From Acinetobacter radioresistens DSM 6976 = NBRC 102413 = CIP 103788 (GTDB taxonomy: Bacteria > Pseudomonadota > Gammaproteobacteria > Pseudomonadales > Moraxellaceae), in the NCBI RefSeq assembly GCF_006757745.1, contig NZ_AP019740.1, positions 2,974,796 to 3,038,795 of the forward strand: DNA of 64,000 nt, in the 5' to 3' direction. The notes below the pieces were generated by a model that saw nothing but the letters and a program-made list of their open reading frames with translations, did not search any database and was not told where the DNA came from. Made by a program: the position numbers and the translations under genes. This document shows, piece by piece, positions 52,884 through 60,693 of the stretch. How positions within the stretch are numbered: position 1 is the first letter of the stretch; each line of letters opens with the position of its first letter.

Positions 52884-54209
52884 ATGTCTTCACTTCCCAT
52901 TTCCACAGCCATTCGCGGGCGTTTTCTAGATATTCGGCAGATTGTAGCCCAGCCTACCGATCTGGCTCATCAGGTCCGTTATTTAGAAGATGGCCTGCTG
53001 ATTACAGAACAGGGAAAAATAGTCTGGTTTGGCCCGTGGCAAGAGGGTCAGACCCAATTACCTGCCGGTATTCTGGTAGAACATTATCCTGAACAGTTGA
53101 TTGTTCCTGGCTTTATTGACACCCATATACATTATCCGCAAAGTGAAATGGTCGGTGCATATGGCGAGCAACTGCTGAGCTGGCTTAATACTTATACATT
53201 TCCAACTGAAATGCAGTTTGAAAATCCTGAACATGCCAGCAAGATTGCCCATTTTTTTATAGAAGAACTGCTTAGAAATGGAACCACCACTGCATTGGTT
53301 TTCTGTACGGTGCATCCGCAATCAGTAGATGCATTATTTGAGCAGGCAGCACAGTACCAGATGCGGCTCATTGCAGGTAAGGTCATGATGGACCGTAATG
53401 CACCCGAAGCACTTTGTGACACGGCCCAGAGCAGCTATGAAGATAGCAGGGCACTCATTGAAAAATGGCATGGCAAGGGCCGGGCACTCTATGCTATTAC
53501 ACCACGTTTTGCGCCTACCTCTACACCGAAACAATTGCAGCTGGCGGGGAAATTAAAAACAGAATTTCCGGATGTCTATATACATACCCATTTGAGTGAA
53601 AATCTGGATGAAATTGCTTGGGTAAAAGAATTGTTCCCTGAGCAGCAGGGTTACCTGGAGGTTTATCATCATTACGGGCTGACTGGAGAACGCAGTGTAT
53701 TTGCACATTGTGTTCATCTGCAGGAGCAGGAATGGGACTGTCTGCACCAGAGTAAATCTGCAATCGCATTCTGCCCAACATCGAACCTGTTTTTAGGAAG
53801 CGGGCTGTTTCCATTGTCTAAAACCTGGCAAAAACAGGTAAAGGTTGGCCTCGGGACTGATATTGGTGCAGGTACATCATTCAGCCTGTTACAGACAGCC
53901 AATGAAGCATATAAAGTCCAGCAGTTACAGGGCAACAAGCTCTCTGCGCTTGAGGCTTTCTACCACGCTACACTGGGGGGCGCACGTGCATTGAACCTAG
54001 AGGACAAACTGGGTAATTTCGATTTAGGTAAAGAAGCTGACTTTATAGTACTCGACCTGAAGGCAACAACTTTACAGAAACTGCGTCAGGAACATAGCAA
54101 GGGACTAGAAGACAGCCTGTTTGCCCTGTTTACATTAGGAGATGATCGTAATGTTGAAGCAACCTATATCTATGGACAAAAGGCCTACAGCAAAGCAGAA
54201 CCAGTCTAG
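52884..54209 (+). CDS. guaD: Guanine deaminase
   Basis: 441-residue amidohydrolase-fold zinc enzyme that deaminates guanine to xanthine in purine salvage and catabolism. The N-terminal metal site is FIDTHIHYPQSEM, a zinc-His pair, followed by a central HTHLSEN and C-terminal LGTDIGAGTSFSLLQTANEAYKVQQ. The frame could start at TTG 52869, but the ATG at 52884 is the natural start. Xanthine dehydrogenase genes are not adjacent. hpt lies downstream after a terminator. Confidence 0.94.
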   Translation: MSSLPISTAIRGRFLDIRQIVAQPTDLAHQVRYLEDGLLITEQGKIVWFGPWQEGQTQLPAGILVEHYPEQLIVPGFIDTHIHYPQSEMVGAYGEQLLSWLNTYTFPTEMQFENPEHASKIAHFFIEELLRNGTTTALVFCTVHPQSVDALFEQAAQYQMRLIAGKVMMDRNAPEALCDTAQSSYEDSRALIEKWHGKGRALYAITPRFAPTSTPKQLQLAGKLKTEFPDVYIHTHLSENLDEIAWVKELFPEQQGYLEVYHHYGLTGERSVFAHCVHLQEQEWDCLHQSKSAIAFCPTSNLFLGSGLFPLSKTWQKQVKVGLGTDIGAGTSFSLLQTANEAYKVQQLQGNKLSALEAFYHATLGGARALNLEDKLGNFDLGKEADFIVLDLKATTLQKLRQEHSKGLEDSLFALFTLGDDRNVEATYIYGQKAYSKAEPV

Positions 54210-54300
54210 AGTTCCTGGTAGCAGTCTTTTTAAATGGGGAGTATTGGCTTTAGCCTGTGCAGTCCTGCTCAAGTCTGATCGGCCCTCAACTAACAGATAA
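54151..54300 (+). CDS. Possible overlapping 49-residue small membrane protein
   Basis: An ORF in another frame begins inside the end of guaD with an AGGAG element 9 bases before the ATG, and runs 91 bases past the guaD stop. It encodes a basic N-terminus (MDKRPTAKQNQSR) and one hydrophobic stretch (FKWGVLALACAVLL). It could be a translated micro-protein or chance. No family is recognised and only about half of it is outside guaD. Low confidence. Confidence 0.25.
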   Translation: MLKQPISMDKRPTAKQNQSRVPGSSLFKWGVLALACAVLLKSDRPSTNR

Positions 54301-54364
54301 TTCACATTCTGGCTTCTGAAAAGGATGCACAGAATGAAAAATTGCATTAAAATTTCCCTATTCG

Positions 54365-54390
54365 AGGTGTTGCAGGTCAACACCTTTTTT
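54365..54390 (+). terminator. Rho-independent terminator of guaD
   Basis: AGGTGTTG-CAGGT-CAACACCT followed by T6, about 35 bases before hpt. Confidence 0.88.
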
Positions 54391-54425
54391 ATTTTTCCAT
54401 TTTACTCGTTTTTAGGGATCTGCCC

Positions 54426-54953
54426 ATGACCATTGAAATGAGCGTATTGATTTCTGCTGAAGAGATTCAGGCAAAAGTCAAAGAGCTTGGTGCAAAAATT
54501 GATGCTCACTATGCACAAAGTGACCGGGAACTGGTTCTGATCGGACTGTTACGTGGCTCGGTCATTTTCATGGCAGATTTATGCCGTGCCATTCATAAAC
54601 CACATGAACTGGACTTTATGACTGTCTCCAGTTATGGGGGAGGCACTACTTCAAGTCGTGATGTAAAAATCCTGAAAGATCTGGACGGGGAAATCCGGGG
54701 TAAAGATGTTCTGGTAGTCGAGGATATTATCGACTCAGGCAATACCCTGAGTAAAGTTCTAGAAATCCTGCAAACCCGTAATCCTAATTCAATTGAGCTC
54801 TGCACCTTGGTAAGCAAACCATCACGCCGTGAAATTGAACTTGAAGTTAAATTTTTAGGCTTTGAAGTAGAAGATAAATTTATTGTTGGCTATGGTCTGG
54901 ATTATGACCAGAAGTATCGACATATTCCTTTTATTGGGGAAATTGGTCTTTAG
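54426..54953 (+). CDS. hpt: Hypoxanthine phosphoribosyltransferase
   Basis: 175-residue salvage enzyme that converts hypoxanthine and guanine with PRPP to IMP and GMP. The PRPP loop is VLVVEDIIDSGNTL, and GLLRGSVIFMADL and the C-terminal GYGLDYDQKYRHIPFIGEI are family hallmarks. The start may also be ATG 54438 (MSVLISAEE). It is transcribed separately from guaD by virtue of the terminator between them. Confidence 0.95.
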   Translation: MTIEMSVLISAEEIQAKVKELGAKIDAHYAQSDRELVLIGLLRGSVIFMADLCRAIHKPHELDFMTVSSYGGGTTSSRDVKILKDLDGEIRGKDVLVVEDIIDSGNTLSKVLEILQTRNPNSIELCTLVSKPSRREIELEVKFLGFEVEDKFIVGYGLDYDQKYRHIPFIGEIGL

Positions 54954-54974
54954 TTTTCTAAATTCCTGATACTT

Positions 54975-55000
54975 AAAAGTGGCCTATGGCCACTTTTTTT
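54975..55000 (+). terminator. Rho-independent terminator of hpt
   Basis: AAAAGTGGCC-TAT-GGCCACTTTT, T7. Confidence 0.9.
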
Positions 55001-55159
55001 ATACGTTCTTTAGCAGTTTTATCGTATTGATGCCCTAGCGGCACAAAAACTCAACAGGAAGTAGCATTATGGCACTTTTTAAAATTTGATACGTGCTCAA
55101 TGATAATAAGCGTACATGTTCCAGACATCACATCAGAAAAGATAAGAAGGAGAACGCGT

Positions 55160-55429
55160 ATGTGGTCACTTATTGTTGCTATTATCGTCGGTTTCATTGC
55201 AGGGCTAATTGCACGGGCAATTCACCCAGGTAATGACAAGGCAGGCTTTATCGTTACCACTTTATTAGGGATCGCTGGTGCACTGGTGGCTACCTATGGT
55301 GGCCGTATGCTCGGCCTTTATGATGAAAACTCGGCTGCAGGCTTTATCGCATCAGTCGTGGGTGCATTGATCATCCTGTTTATTTATAACATGATTACCA
55401 AGCGTTCACGTGTAAATCATCATCCTTAA
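55160..55429 (+). CDS. GlsB/YeaQ/YmgE family stress-response membrane protein
   Basis: 89-residue protein with three hydrophobic segments (LIVAIIVGFIAGLIARAI, FIVTTLLGIAGALVATYGG, FIASVVGALIILFIYNMI) and Gly-rich turns, the transglycosylase-associated family. Family members are stress-induced. ATG 55160 is chosen: AGGAG lies seven bases upstream, while the longer frame to 55100 has none. Confidence 0.88.
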   Translation: MWSLIVAIIVGFIAGLIARAIHPGNDKAGFIVTTLLGIAGALVATYGGRMLGLYDENSAAGFIASVVGALIILFIYNMITKRSRVNHHP

Positions 55430-55448
55430 ATAATTTAAAAATTAAAAT

Positions 55449-55476
55449 AAAAAAGCACCGTTTCCGGTGCTTTTTT
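55449..55476. terminator. Bidirectional terminator between glsB-like and dsbC genes
   Basis: AAAAAAGCACCG-TTTC-CGGTGC-T6; A-run on the opposite side serves dsbC. Confidence 0.88.
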
Positions 55477-55487
55477 ATGGCTATAGC

Positions 55488-56201
55488 TTATAAGCCAAAT
55501 TCCTGCCAAGCCTGTTCAATCTGTTCCGCCGGATAAGCCCCCATCAGTTTAAAACCGTTTGAGAAAATGATTGCCGGAGTACCTTGCAAGCCCAGTGATT
55601 TTCCCAGACTCAAATTCCGCTCAATCGGATTAGTGCAATTGGTATTGGCAGTGGGCTGTATTCCTTTAACTAACAGGTTTTGCCAAGCCACTGTACGGCT
55701 ATCCGAACACCATACCTGTTTAGCCGGTTTTACCGACTGTGGTTTGATCGGATAAATAAAAGTATAAATCGTCACATTATTAAGTTTGGCAAGCTCAGTC
55801 TCAAGCTTTTTGCAATATGGACAATTTGGGTCAGAAAAAACAGCAAGTTGACGCTTGCCGCTGCCTCGCACTGTTTTAATCGCATCCTGTAAAGGCAGCT
55901 GTTTCCAGTCAATACTATTTTGCTTAAGCACCAGATCTTTGGTTAGATTCTGCTGATCCTTAAGACGTATCATGGAACCAACCAGAATATGATTGGCTTC
56001 TTCACCCACGTAAACTACTTGGCCATCTAGCACTGCACTATAGATTCCATTCATCTCAGTAGACTGAATCTGCTCAAATTTCAGGTTAGGATAATGCTGC
56101 TTTAAATTATTCTGTACTGACTCTACATTGGCAAAGCAGCTACTACTGAGTATTCCAGCTAGCGCTAGCATTAATAATTTTTTCATGCGTGGATGGCTCA
56201 T
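55488..56201 (-). CDS. dsbC: Thiol:disulfide interchange protein DsbC
   Basis: 237-residue periplasmic disulfide isomerase. A signal peptide (MKKLLMLALAGILSSSCFA) precedes the dimerisation domain (about 25-90, with QSTEMNGIYSAVLDGQVVYV) and the thioredoxin domain holding the active site DPNCPYCKK. WCSDSR and TNCTNP supply a structural Cys pair, and cis-Pro is in GLQGTPAII. The start may be ATG 56186, giving the signal peptide directly; neither site has a strong ribosome-binding site. A parS-like site lies 80-100 bases upstream. Confidence 0.92.
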   Translation of the reverse strand: MSHPRMKKLLMLALAGILSSSCFANVESVQNNLKQHYPNLKFEQIQSTEMNGIYSAVLDGQVVYVGEEANHILVGSMIRLKDQQNLTKDLVLKQNSIDWKQLPLQDAIKTVRGSGKRQLAVFSDPNCPYCKKLETELAKLNNVTIYTFIYPIKPQSVKPAKQVWCSDSRTVAWQNLLVKGIQPTANTNCTNPIERNLSLGKSLGLQGTPAIIFSNGFKLMGAYPAEQIEQAWQEFGL

Positions 56202-56282
56202 TTTAGGTTAATCCTGCCTGATTCTAATCTTTTGGCTCTTTTTAAACATATTTTTAACAAAATATTTTAACTAACTAAGGAA

Positions 56283-56298
56283 GGTTTCACGTGGAACA
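56283..56298. promoter_or_regulatory. parS: parS-like ParB binding site 2
   Basis: GGTTTCACGTGGAACA matches the consensus TGTTTCACGTGGAACA at 15 of 16 positions. It lies in the short gap between dmeF and dsbC, about 7.5 kb from the putative oriC. Confidence 0.88.
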
Positions 56299-56299
56299 T

Positions 56300-57253
56300 C
56301 TACAACGGCATATTGATTTCAACCGAAATATGCCCCACTTCCTCATGAATACTTAATGCATCACGAACCTGATCAGCATTCAGGTCATCTTGAGTTTCCA
56401 AAGCCAAAATACAGGCAAATTTTCCACGGCCTACTTTCCACACATGCAGATCAGTAATTTCTACTTGTACTGGTAAACCGACAATAACCTCACGAATCTC
56501 AGCGACTACCGGATGATCCATTTCTGCATCCAGCAAGGTTCGGCCTGTATCTCTTATAAGTCCCCAGGCCCAGCGCGCTACCAATACAGCACCAGCAACT
56601 CCCAAGACGGCATCCAGAAAGGCCCAGCCGAAATATTTTCCAGCCAGAAGCGCAATAATAGCGAAAACCGATGTCACCGCATCAGCAACCACATGCAAGA
56701 AAGCAGCTTTTTGATTTAAATCATGACTATGCTTACGATGTTCATGTTCATGTTCATGTTCATGTTCATGATGGTGATGGTGATGGTGATGGTGATGGTC
56801 AGTATGATCATGCAAGAGCCAGGCACAAAGCAGATTTACCAATAGGCCGAGTACTGCAATCGGAATTGCTTCATTATAGTGAATAGCAACCGGAAAAATC
56901 AGGCGTTCAACTGAATGAACCGCCATATATAAAGCTACAACAATCAATAAAATGGCGCTACTGTAGCCTGCCAGAATTTCGATTTTCCAGGTTCCAAAAC
57001 TGAAACGCTGGTCATTTGCATAGTGGCGCGCCGCGCGGTAAGCCAGATAAGCGAGTCCCAAAGCCAACATATGTGAACTCATATGCCAGCCATCAGCCAG
57101 TAAAGCCATAGAGTTAAATAGCCAGCCACCACTTATTTCGAGTAGCATCATGAAACCGGTTAACAGTGTAGCCCACAGGATTCGTTTCTGGGCGAGCGGA
57201 TTCCCCTGATCAAACTGGTGTTTATGGTGTCGGGATAGGTTAAAATTTTGCAT
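56300..57253 (-). CDS. dmeF: CDF family Co(II)/Ni(II) efflux transporter
   Basis: 317-residue inner-membrane cation diffusion facilitator with six helices that would export cobalt or nickel. TM2 carries LLADGWHMSSH, the DmeF-type metal site. A long His-rich loop follows TM4 (about residues 150-175, ten His in a row then EH repeats), and TM5 has VVADAVTSV. The C-terminal cytosolic domain starts near residue 235. Its gene is divergent from an RcnR-like regulator with a matching operator between. The His loop is encoded by two hexanucleotide repeats that could change length. Confidence 0.92.
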   Translation of the reverse strand: MQNFNLSRHHKHQFDQGNPLAQKRILWATLLTGFMMLLEISGGWLFNSMALLADGWHMSSHMLALGLAYLAYRAARHYANDQRFSFGTWKIEILAGYSSAILLIVVALYMAVHSVERLIFPVAIHYNEAIPIAVLGLLVNLLCAWLLHDHTDHHHHHHHHHHEHEHEHEHEHRKHSHDLNQKAAFLHVVADAVTSVFAIIALLAGKYFGWAFLDAVLGVAGAVLVARWAWGLIRDTGRTLLDAEMDHPVVAEIREVIVGLPVQVEITDLHVWKVGRGKFACILALETQDDLNADQVRDALSIHEEVGHISVEINMPL

Positions 57254-57267
57254 AACAGTTTATTCTA

Positions 57268-57286
57268 TATACTCCCCCCTAGTATA
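57268..57286. promoter_or_regulatory. RcnR-type operator between dmeF and its regulator
   Basis: TATACTCCCCCCTAGTATA: a six-C tract flanked by the inverted repeat TATACT/AGTATA, the layout of RcnR operators (C/G-tract within ACT/AGT repeats). It lies in the 53-base divergent region and would silence both genes without metal. Confidence 0.75.
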
Positions 57287-57306
57287 ATTATTTTTAGAGG
57301 TCATGC

Positions 57307-57570
57307 ATGGGTCATTTACATCAGGACAAGAAAATTTTAAATCGGGTCAAGCGGCTTCAAGGGCAGCTTCAAGCTGTAGAAACTGCGTTGCAGCAAGAAG
57401 ATAAAAGCTGCATTGAAGTATTACAGCAGGTGGCAGCTATAAAAGGTGCAGTAAATGGCCTGATGAACGAGCTGATTGAATCTCATCTGCGTGAACACGT
57501 AATCAAACAAAATGATGATAATGAAAAGGAACTGGCCGAGTTTCTCAGGTTGCTTAAGCGTTATACCTGA
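57307..57570 (+). CDS. RcnR/CsoR family metal-sensing repressor (DmeR-like)
   Basis: 87-residue all-helical DUF156 protein. The putative metal ligands are His3, Cys35, His60 and His64, the same set used for Ni/Co by E. coli RcnR (copper CsoR uses Cys-His-Cys). It shares GAVNGLMNELIESHLREHV with that family. Divergent to dmeF with an RcnR-type operator between, so it is the likely cobalt/nickel-responsive repressor of the exporter. AGAGG precedes the ATG. Confidence 0.92.
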   Translation: MGHLHQDKKILNRVKRLQGQLQAVETALQQEDKSCIEVLQQVAAIKGAVNGLMNELIESHLREHVIKQNDDNEKELAEFLRLLKRYT

Positions 57571-57715
57571 TCTGGCCATAGATCCTGGTTATCTAAATAG
57601 TAAGGTTCCAGATTTATGACAGGCACTAATCCAGGTTACTTATTTACTTTCGATTTTTCAAAGGCTTCAGACTACTATTAGGTTCATTCCTATTTACGAC
57701 CTGATCTTTTCATTT

Positions 57716-58888
57716 ATGAAACAACAATCTTGGCATCCATTTCTTATGGTAAGCCTTGCCTTATGTACTGGTACCATCGGAACAGCGCTCGCTAGCCCGC
57801 TCTATCCGATTTACCAGCAATTATGGCATTTACTGCCAAGTCACATTACTTATATTTTCGTCGCCTATATGTTTGGCTGTCTTGCCACTTTACTGTTCTT
57901 TGGTCGTACCAGTAATAGTTTGGGTTTTCTCCGTACACTGCAAATCGGTTTAGTCATCGTGATTTGTGGATTGACACTTTCTGCAGTTGCCATTGATATT
58001 TACTGGTTGATGGCAGGACGATTTGTGATCGGGATTGCTTCTGGACTGATTAGTACCTCAGCCATGCTTGGCCTGATTACGACGATTCCTGATCAACATA
58101 AACTTTATGCACCGCAACTCAGTTCAGTGATTACTGTGATTGGTTTCGGGCTTGGACCCTTTATTGGAGGACTGATTGCCCAGTTTTCTGATCAGCCTCT
58201 TATAAGTCCTTATTTGCCGGTGATTGTGGTAGCTTTCCTTTGCCTGTTAGGTTTGGCCCGCCTTGAATCACCTCAATTCGAACGGCAAAATTTTTCTATA
58301 GCGCCACATCTGGAAATTCCTGAGTCACATTACAAGACCCTGTTTTTTATTGCCGGTCTGACTGCCTTTAGTGCTTTTGGTGCTTTCAGTCTGTTTGCTT
58401 CACTGTCACCTTCTTTTGTGAAAGATTTAATTCCATGGCATGGCCCGCTGGTAAGTGGCAGTGCAATTGCCAGTATTTTACTTACCTCTGCTGTTGTACA
58501 GTTTTTTGCACGCTCACTGTCACCCATTAAAAGCCTGAATCTGGGTGTGGGTACATTAATGTTCAGTCTGATCTTACTGGCCTTGTGTATGATTTCGCAA
58601 TGGAGCCCGCTATTCTTCATCAGTGACCTTCTGGTCGGCGCAGGGCATGGGTTAGGGTTAATGGGTGCATTTGGTCTGATTCACAGCATGACTCATGAAC
58701 GTAATCGTGCTGCGGTTATGTCAACTTATCTTTTTATCGGTTATCTGGGCACAATTGTACCAATTATTGCCGTAGGCTATCTGGCTGATCATTTTGGACT
58801 GACATTCGGGGTACTGAGTTTCTGTGCGAGCATAGCGCTGCTCTGTCTGGCCTTATTACTCTGGCCTAAAAAAATAGTTTCATCATAA
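57716..58888 (+). CDS. MFS transporter (12-helix)
   Basis: 390-residue inner-membrane carrier with about 12 helices. TM1 (LMVSLALCTGTIGTALASPLYPIYQQL) is followed by the A-like loop FFGRTSNSLGFLR. GFGLGPFIGGLIAQFS recalls the G-x-x-x-G-P-x-x-G-G antiporter motif C, suggesting an exporter. No strong ribosome-binding site. It is not clearly part of the dmeR transcript (145 bases apart). Substrate unknown. Confidence 0.85.
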   Translation: MKQQSWHPFLMVSLALCTGTIGTALASPLYPIYQQLWHLLPSHITYIFVAYMFGCLATLLFFGRTSNSLGFLRTLQIGLVIVICGLTLSAVAIDIYWLMAGRFVIGIASGLISTSAMLGLITTIPDQHKLYAPQLSSVITVIGFGLGPFIGGLIAQFSDQPLISPYLPVIVVAFLCLLGLARLESPQFERQNFSIAPHLEIPESHYKTLFFIAGLTAFSAFGAFSLFASLSPSFVKDLIPWHGPLVSGSAIASILLTSAVVQFFARSLSPIKSLNLGVGTLMFSLILLALCMISQWSPLFFISDLLVGAGHGLGLMGAFGLIHSMTHERNRAAVMSTYLFIGYLGTIVPIIAVGYLADHFGLTFGVLSFCASIALLCLALLLWPKKIVSS

Positions 58889-59235
58889 TTACCTGAACTT
58901 TATGGCTTAGCAGAATGGAGCAGTCATCAAATCCTAAATCAGCTTAATTTATTATATTTTAATCATTTTCACTGAAAATATTATTTAGATATTTGGAATT
59001 CCATAAATTTTATCTAAACCTGATTCAGGTAAAATTTTCTATCAAGTCTTGGAGTTACTAATATTAAAATTTAGCTCATTGCTTATGCTTTTTATAAAAA
59101 TTCTGGCAAATTATTAATAGAAATTAAAAGCCGGCCAACTCTGATAAAGGTAGGGTTTTAATTCTCTATAGAGAGTCCTAAGACCGGCTTAAATAACTTA
59201 TCAATTTATTGATAATGAGTTCACTTGATTTTGAA
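58889..59235. other. Intergenic region MFS to mnmE with long imperfect hairpin
   Basis: 347 AT-rich bases between convergent genes. It contains an imperfect hairpin at 59128-59190: outer stem AAGCCGG/CCGGCTT, with inner ACTCT/AGAGT. On the minus strand it runs into TTTTAATTT and could terminate mnmE. Confidence 0.5.
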
Positions 59236-60591
59236 CTATTTCCCGATACAGAAAGACCCGAAAATTTTCCCAAGCAGGTCATCGGCGCTAAATTCACCAG
59301 TAATTTCACTTAAAGCATTTTGGGCCAGCCGTAATGATTCGGCTACCAGCTCACCTGCATGAAAATCTGTAAGCTGCTCACGTGCCTCAGCCAGATATGC
59401 CTGTGTACGCTTCATTGCGTCCAGATGCCGTGTTCGGGCAATAAAGGTATCTTCTTCTGGCTGGAAGCCGGCATGGTCTGTAATCGCTTCTATGAGTGTC
59501 TGGACGCCGGTTTCCATTTTTGCAGATACACTGATATGACGAAAACCCTGATATTTTCCTGCTTCTGGCTGGACCCCAATGAGGTCACACTTATTTCCAA
59601 TTAGTATAAGCCGTTTAGGCTCCAGATGTTCAGCAAAATAATTCTGGGCTAATTTTAGAGGATCTTCACCTTGGCTCAAATCATAGACCAGTAACAGTAA
59701 GTCAGCCTGTTCAATTTCCTTAATTGCGCGACGTATCCCTTCTTGTTCTACAATATCACCGGTTTCACGTAAACCTGCTGTATCTGTGAGTGTAATGGGT
59801 AGACCGTTCAGACTAATCTTTTCATGCAGTACATCACGGGTTGTTCCAGCAATATCAGTAACAATAGCGCGGTCATTACCTGCTAATGCATTTAAGAGCG
59901 AAGACTTACCGGCATTTGGTTTTCCGGCAATGACCACCTGTAAGCCTTCTCGCAGTAACTGGCCCTGACGTGCAGATTGCTGTACCAGCGTGACTGAACT
60001 GGCAACATCATCCAGCAGCTTGAGAATTTTTCCGTCAGCGAGAAAATCAATTTCTTCTTCAGGAAAATCAATCGCCGCTTCTACATGTAAACGTAAATGA
60101 ATAAGCTTCTCTAATACAGAATTCACCTTAACAGAAAAAGCACCTTGTAAAGAACGTACTGCAGAGCGTGCAGCTGCCTGTGACGTGGCATCAATCAGAT
60201 CAGCAATGGCTTCGGCCTGTACCAGATCAAGTTTGCCATTTTCAAAGGCACGCATGGAAAACTCGCCAGCCTTGGCCGCTATGGCACCCAGCTCGAATAG
60301 TCGGGAGAGCAGGGCATTTTGAATTACCGGTCCACCATGACCCTGTAGCTCAACAACATCTTCTCCCGTAAATGAATAGGGATTTGGAAAACAGATCACC
60401 AATCCCTCATCCATTACCAGCTGCTCTGCATCATAAAACTGCCGAAAAGCTGCCATGCGGGCTTTTGGTAGAGACCGCTGGGTTAACTGTTCGGCAATCA
60501 TATAGGCTTTCGGACCTGAGAGGCGAATTACCCCAACACCACCACGGCCAGGTGGAGTCGCTATCGCAGCAATTGTGGTGGAGTTGAGCAT
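59236..60591 (-). CDS. mnmE: tRNA modification GTPase MnmE
   Basis: 451-residue GTPase that, with MnmG, makes the 5-carboxymethylaminomethyl modification at U34 of several tRNAs. The N-terminal folate domain has IAAIATPPGRGGVGVIR, the G domain has GKPNAGKSSLLNAL (G1), DTAGLRE (G3) and GNKCDL (G4). The C-terminus is FCIGK with the essential Cys. ATG 60591 with AGGTG upstream is preferred to an in-frame GTG at 60600. It is separated from yidC by a terminator. Confidence 0.96.
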   Translation of the reverse strand: MLNSTTIAAIATPPGRGGVGVIRLSGPKAYMIAEQLTQRSLPKARMAAFRQFYDAEQLVMDEGLVICFPNPYSFTGEDVVELQGHGGPVIQNALLSRLFELGAIAAKAGEFSMRAFENGKLDLVQAEAIADLIDATSQAAARSAVRSLQGAFSVKVNSVLEKLIHLRLHVEAAIDFPEEEIDFLADGKILKLLDDVASSVTLVQQSARQGQLLREGLQVVIAGKPNAGKSSLLNALAGNDRAIVTDIAGTTRDVLHEKISLNGLPITLTDTAGLRETGDIVEQEGIRRAIKEIEQADLLLLVYDLSQGEDPLKLAQNYFAEHLEPKRLILIGNKCDLIGVQPEAGKYQGFRHISVSAKMETGVQTLIEAITDHAGFQPEEDTFIARTRHLDAMKRTQAYLAEAREQLTDFHAGELVAESLRLAQNALSEITGEFSADDLLGKIFGSFCIGK

Positions 60592-60626
60592 ATTGATCAC
60601 CTAAAAATTTTAAAAACAGCAAAAGA

Positions 60627-60660
60627 AAATCCGTCCAAGATTATCATCTTGGACGGATTT
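60627..60660 (-). terminator. Rho-independent terminator of the rpmH-yidC block
   Basis: 15-bp stem (arm AAATCCGTCCAAGAT) with a 4-base loop; on the minus strand it leads into TTTTCTTTT, after yidC. Confidence 0.88.
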
Positions 60661-60693
60661 ATTCAGCATCGATCAAGTGAGCTGAATGGATTA

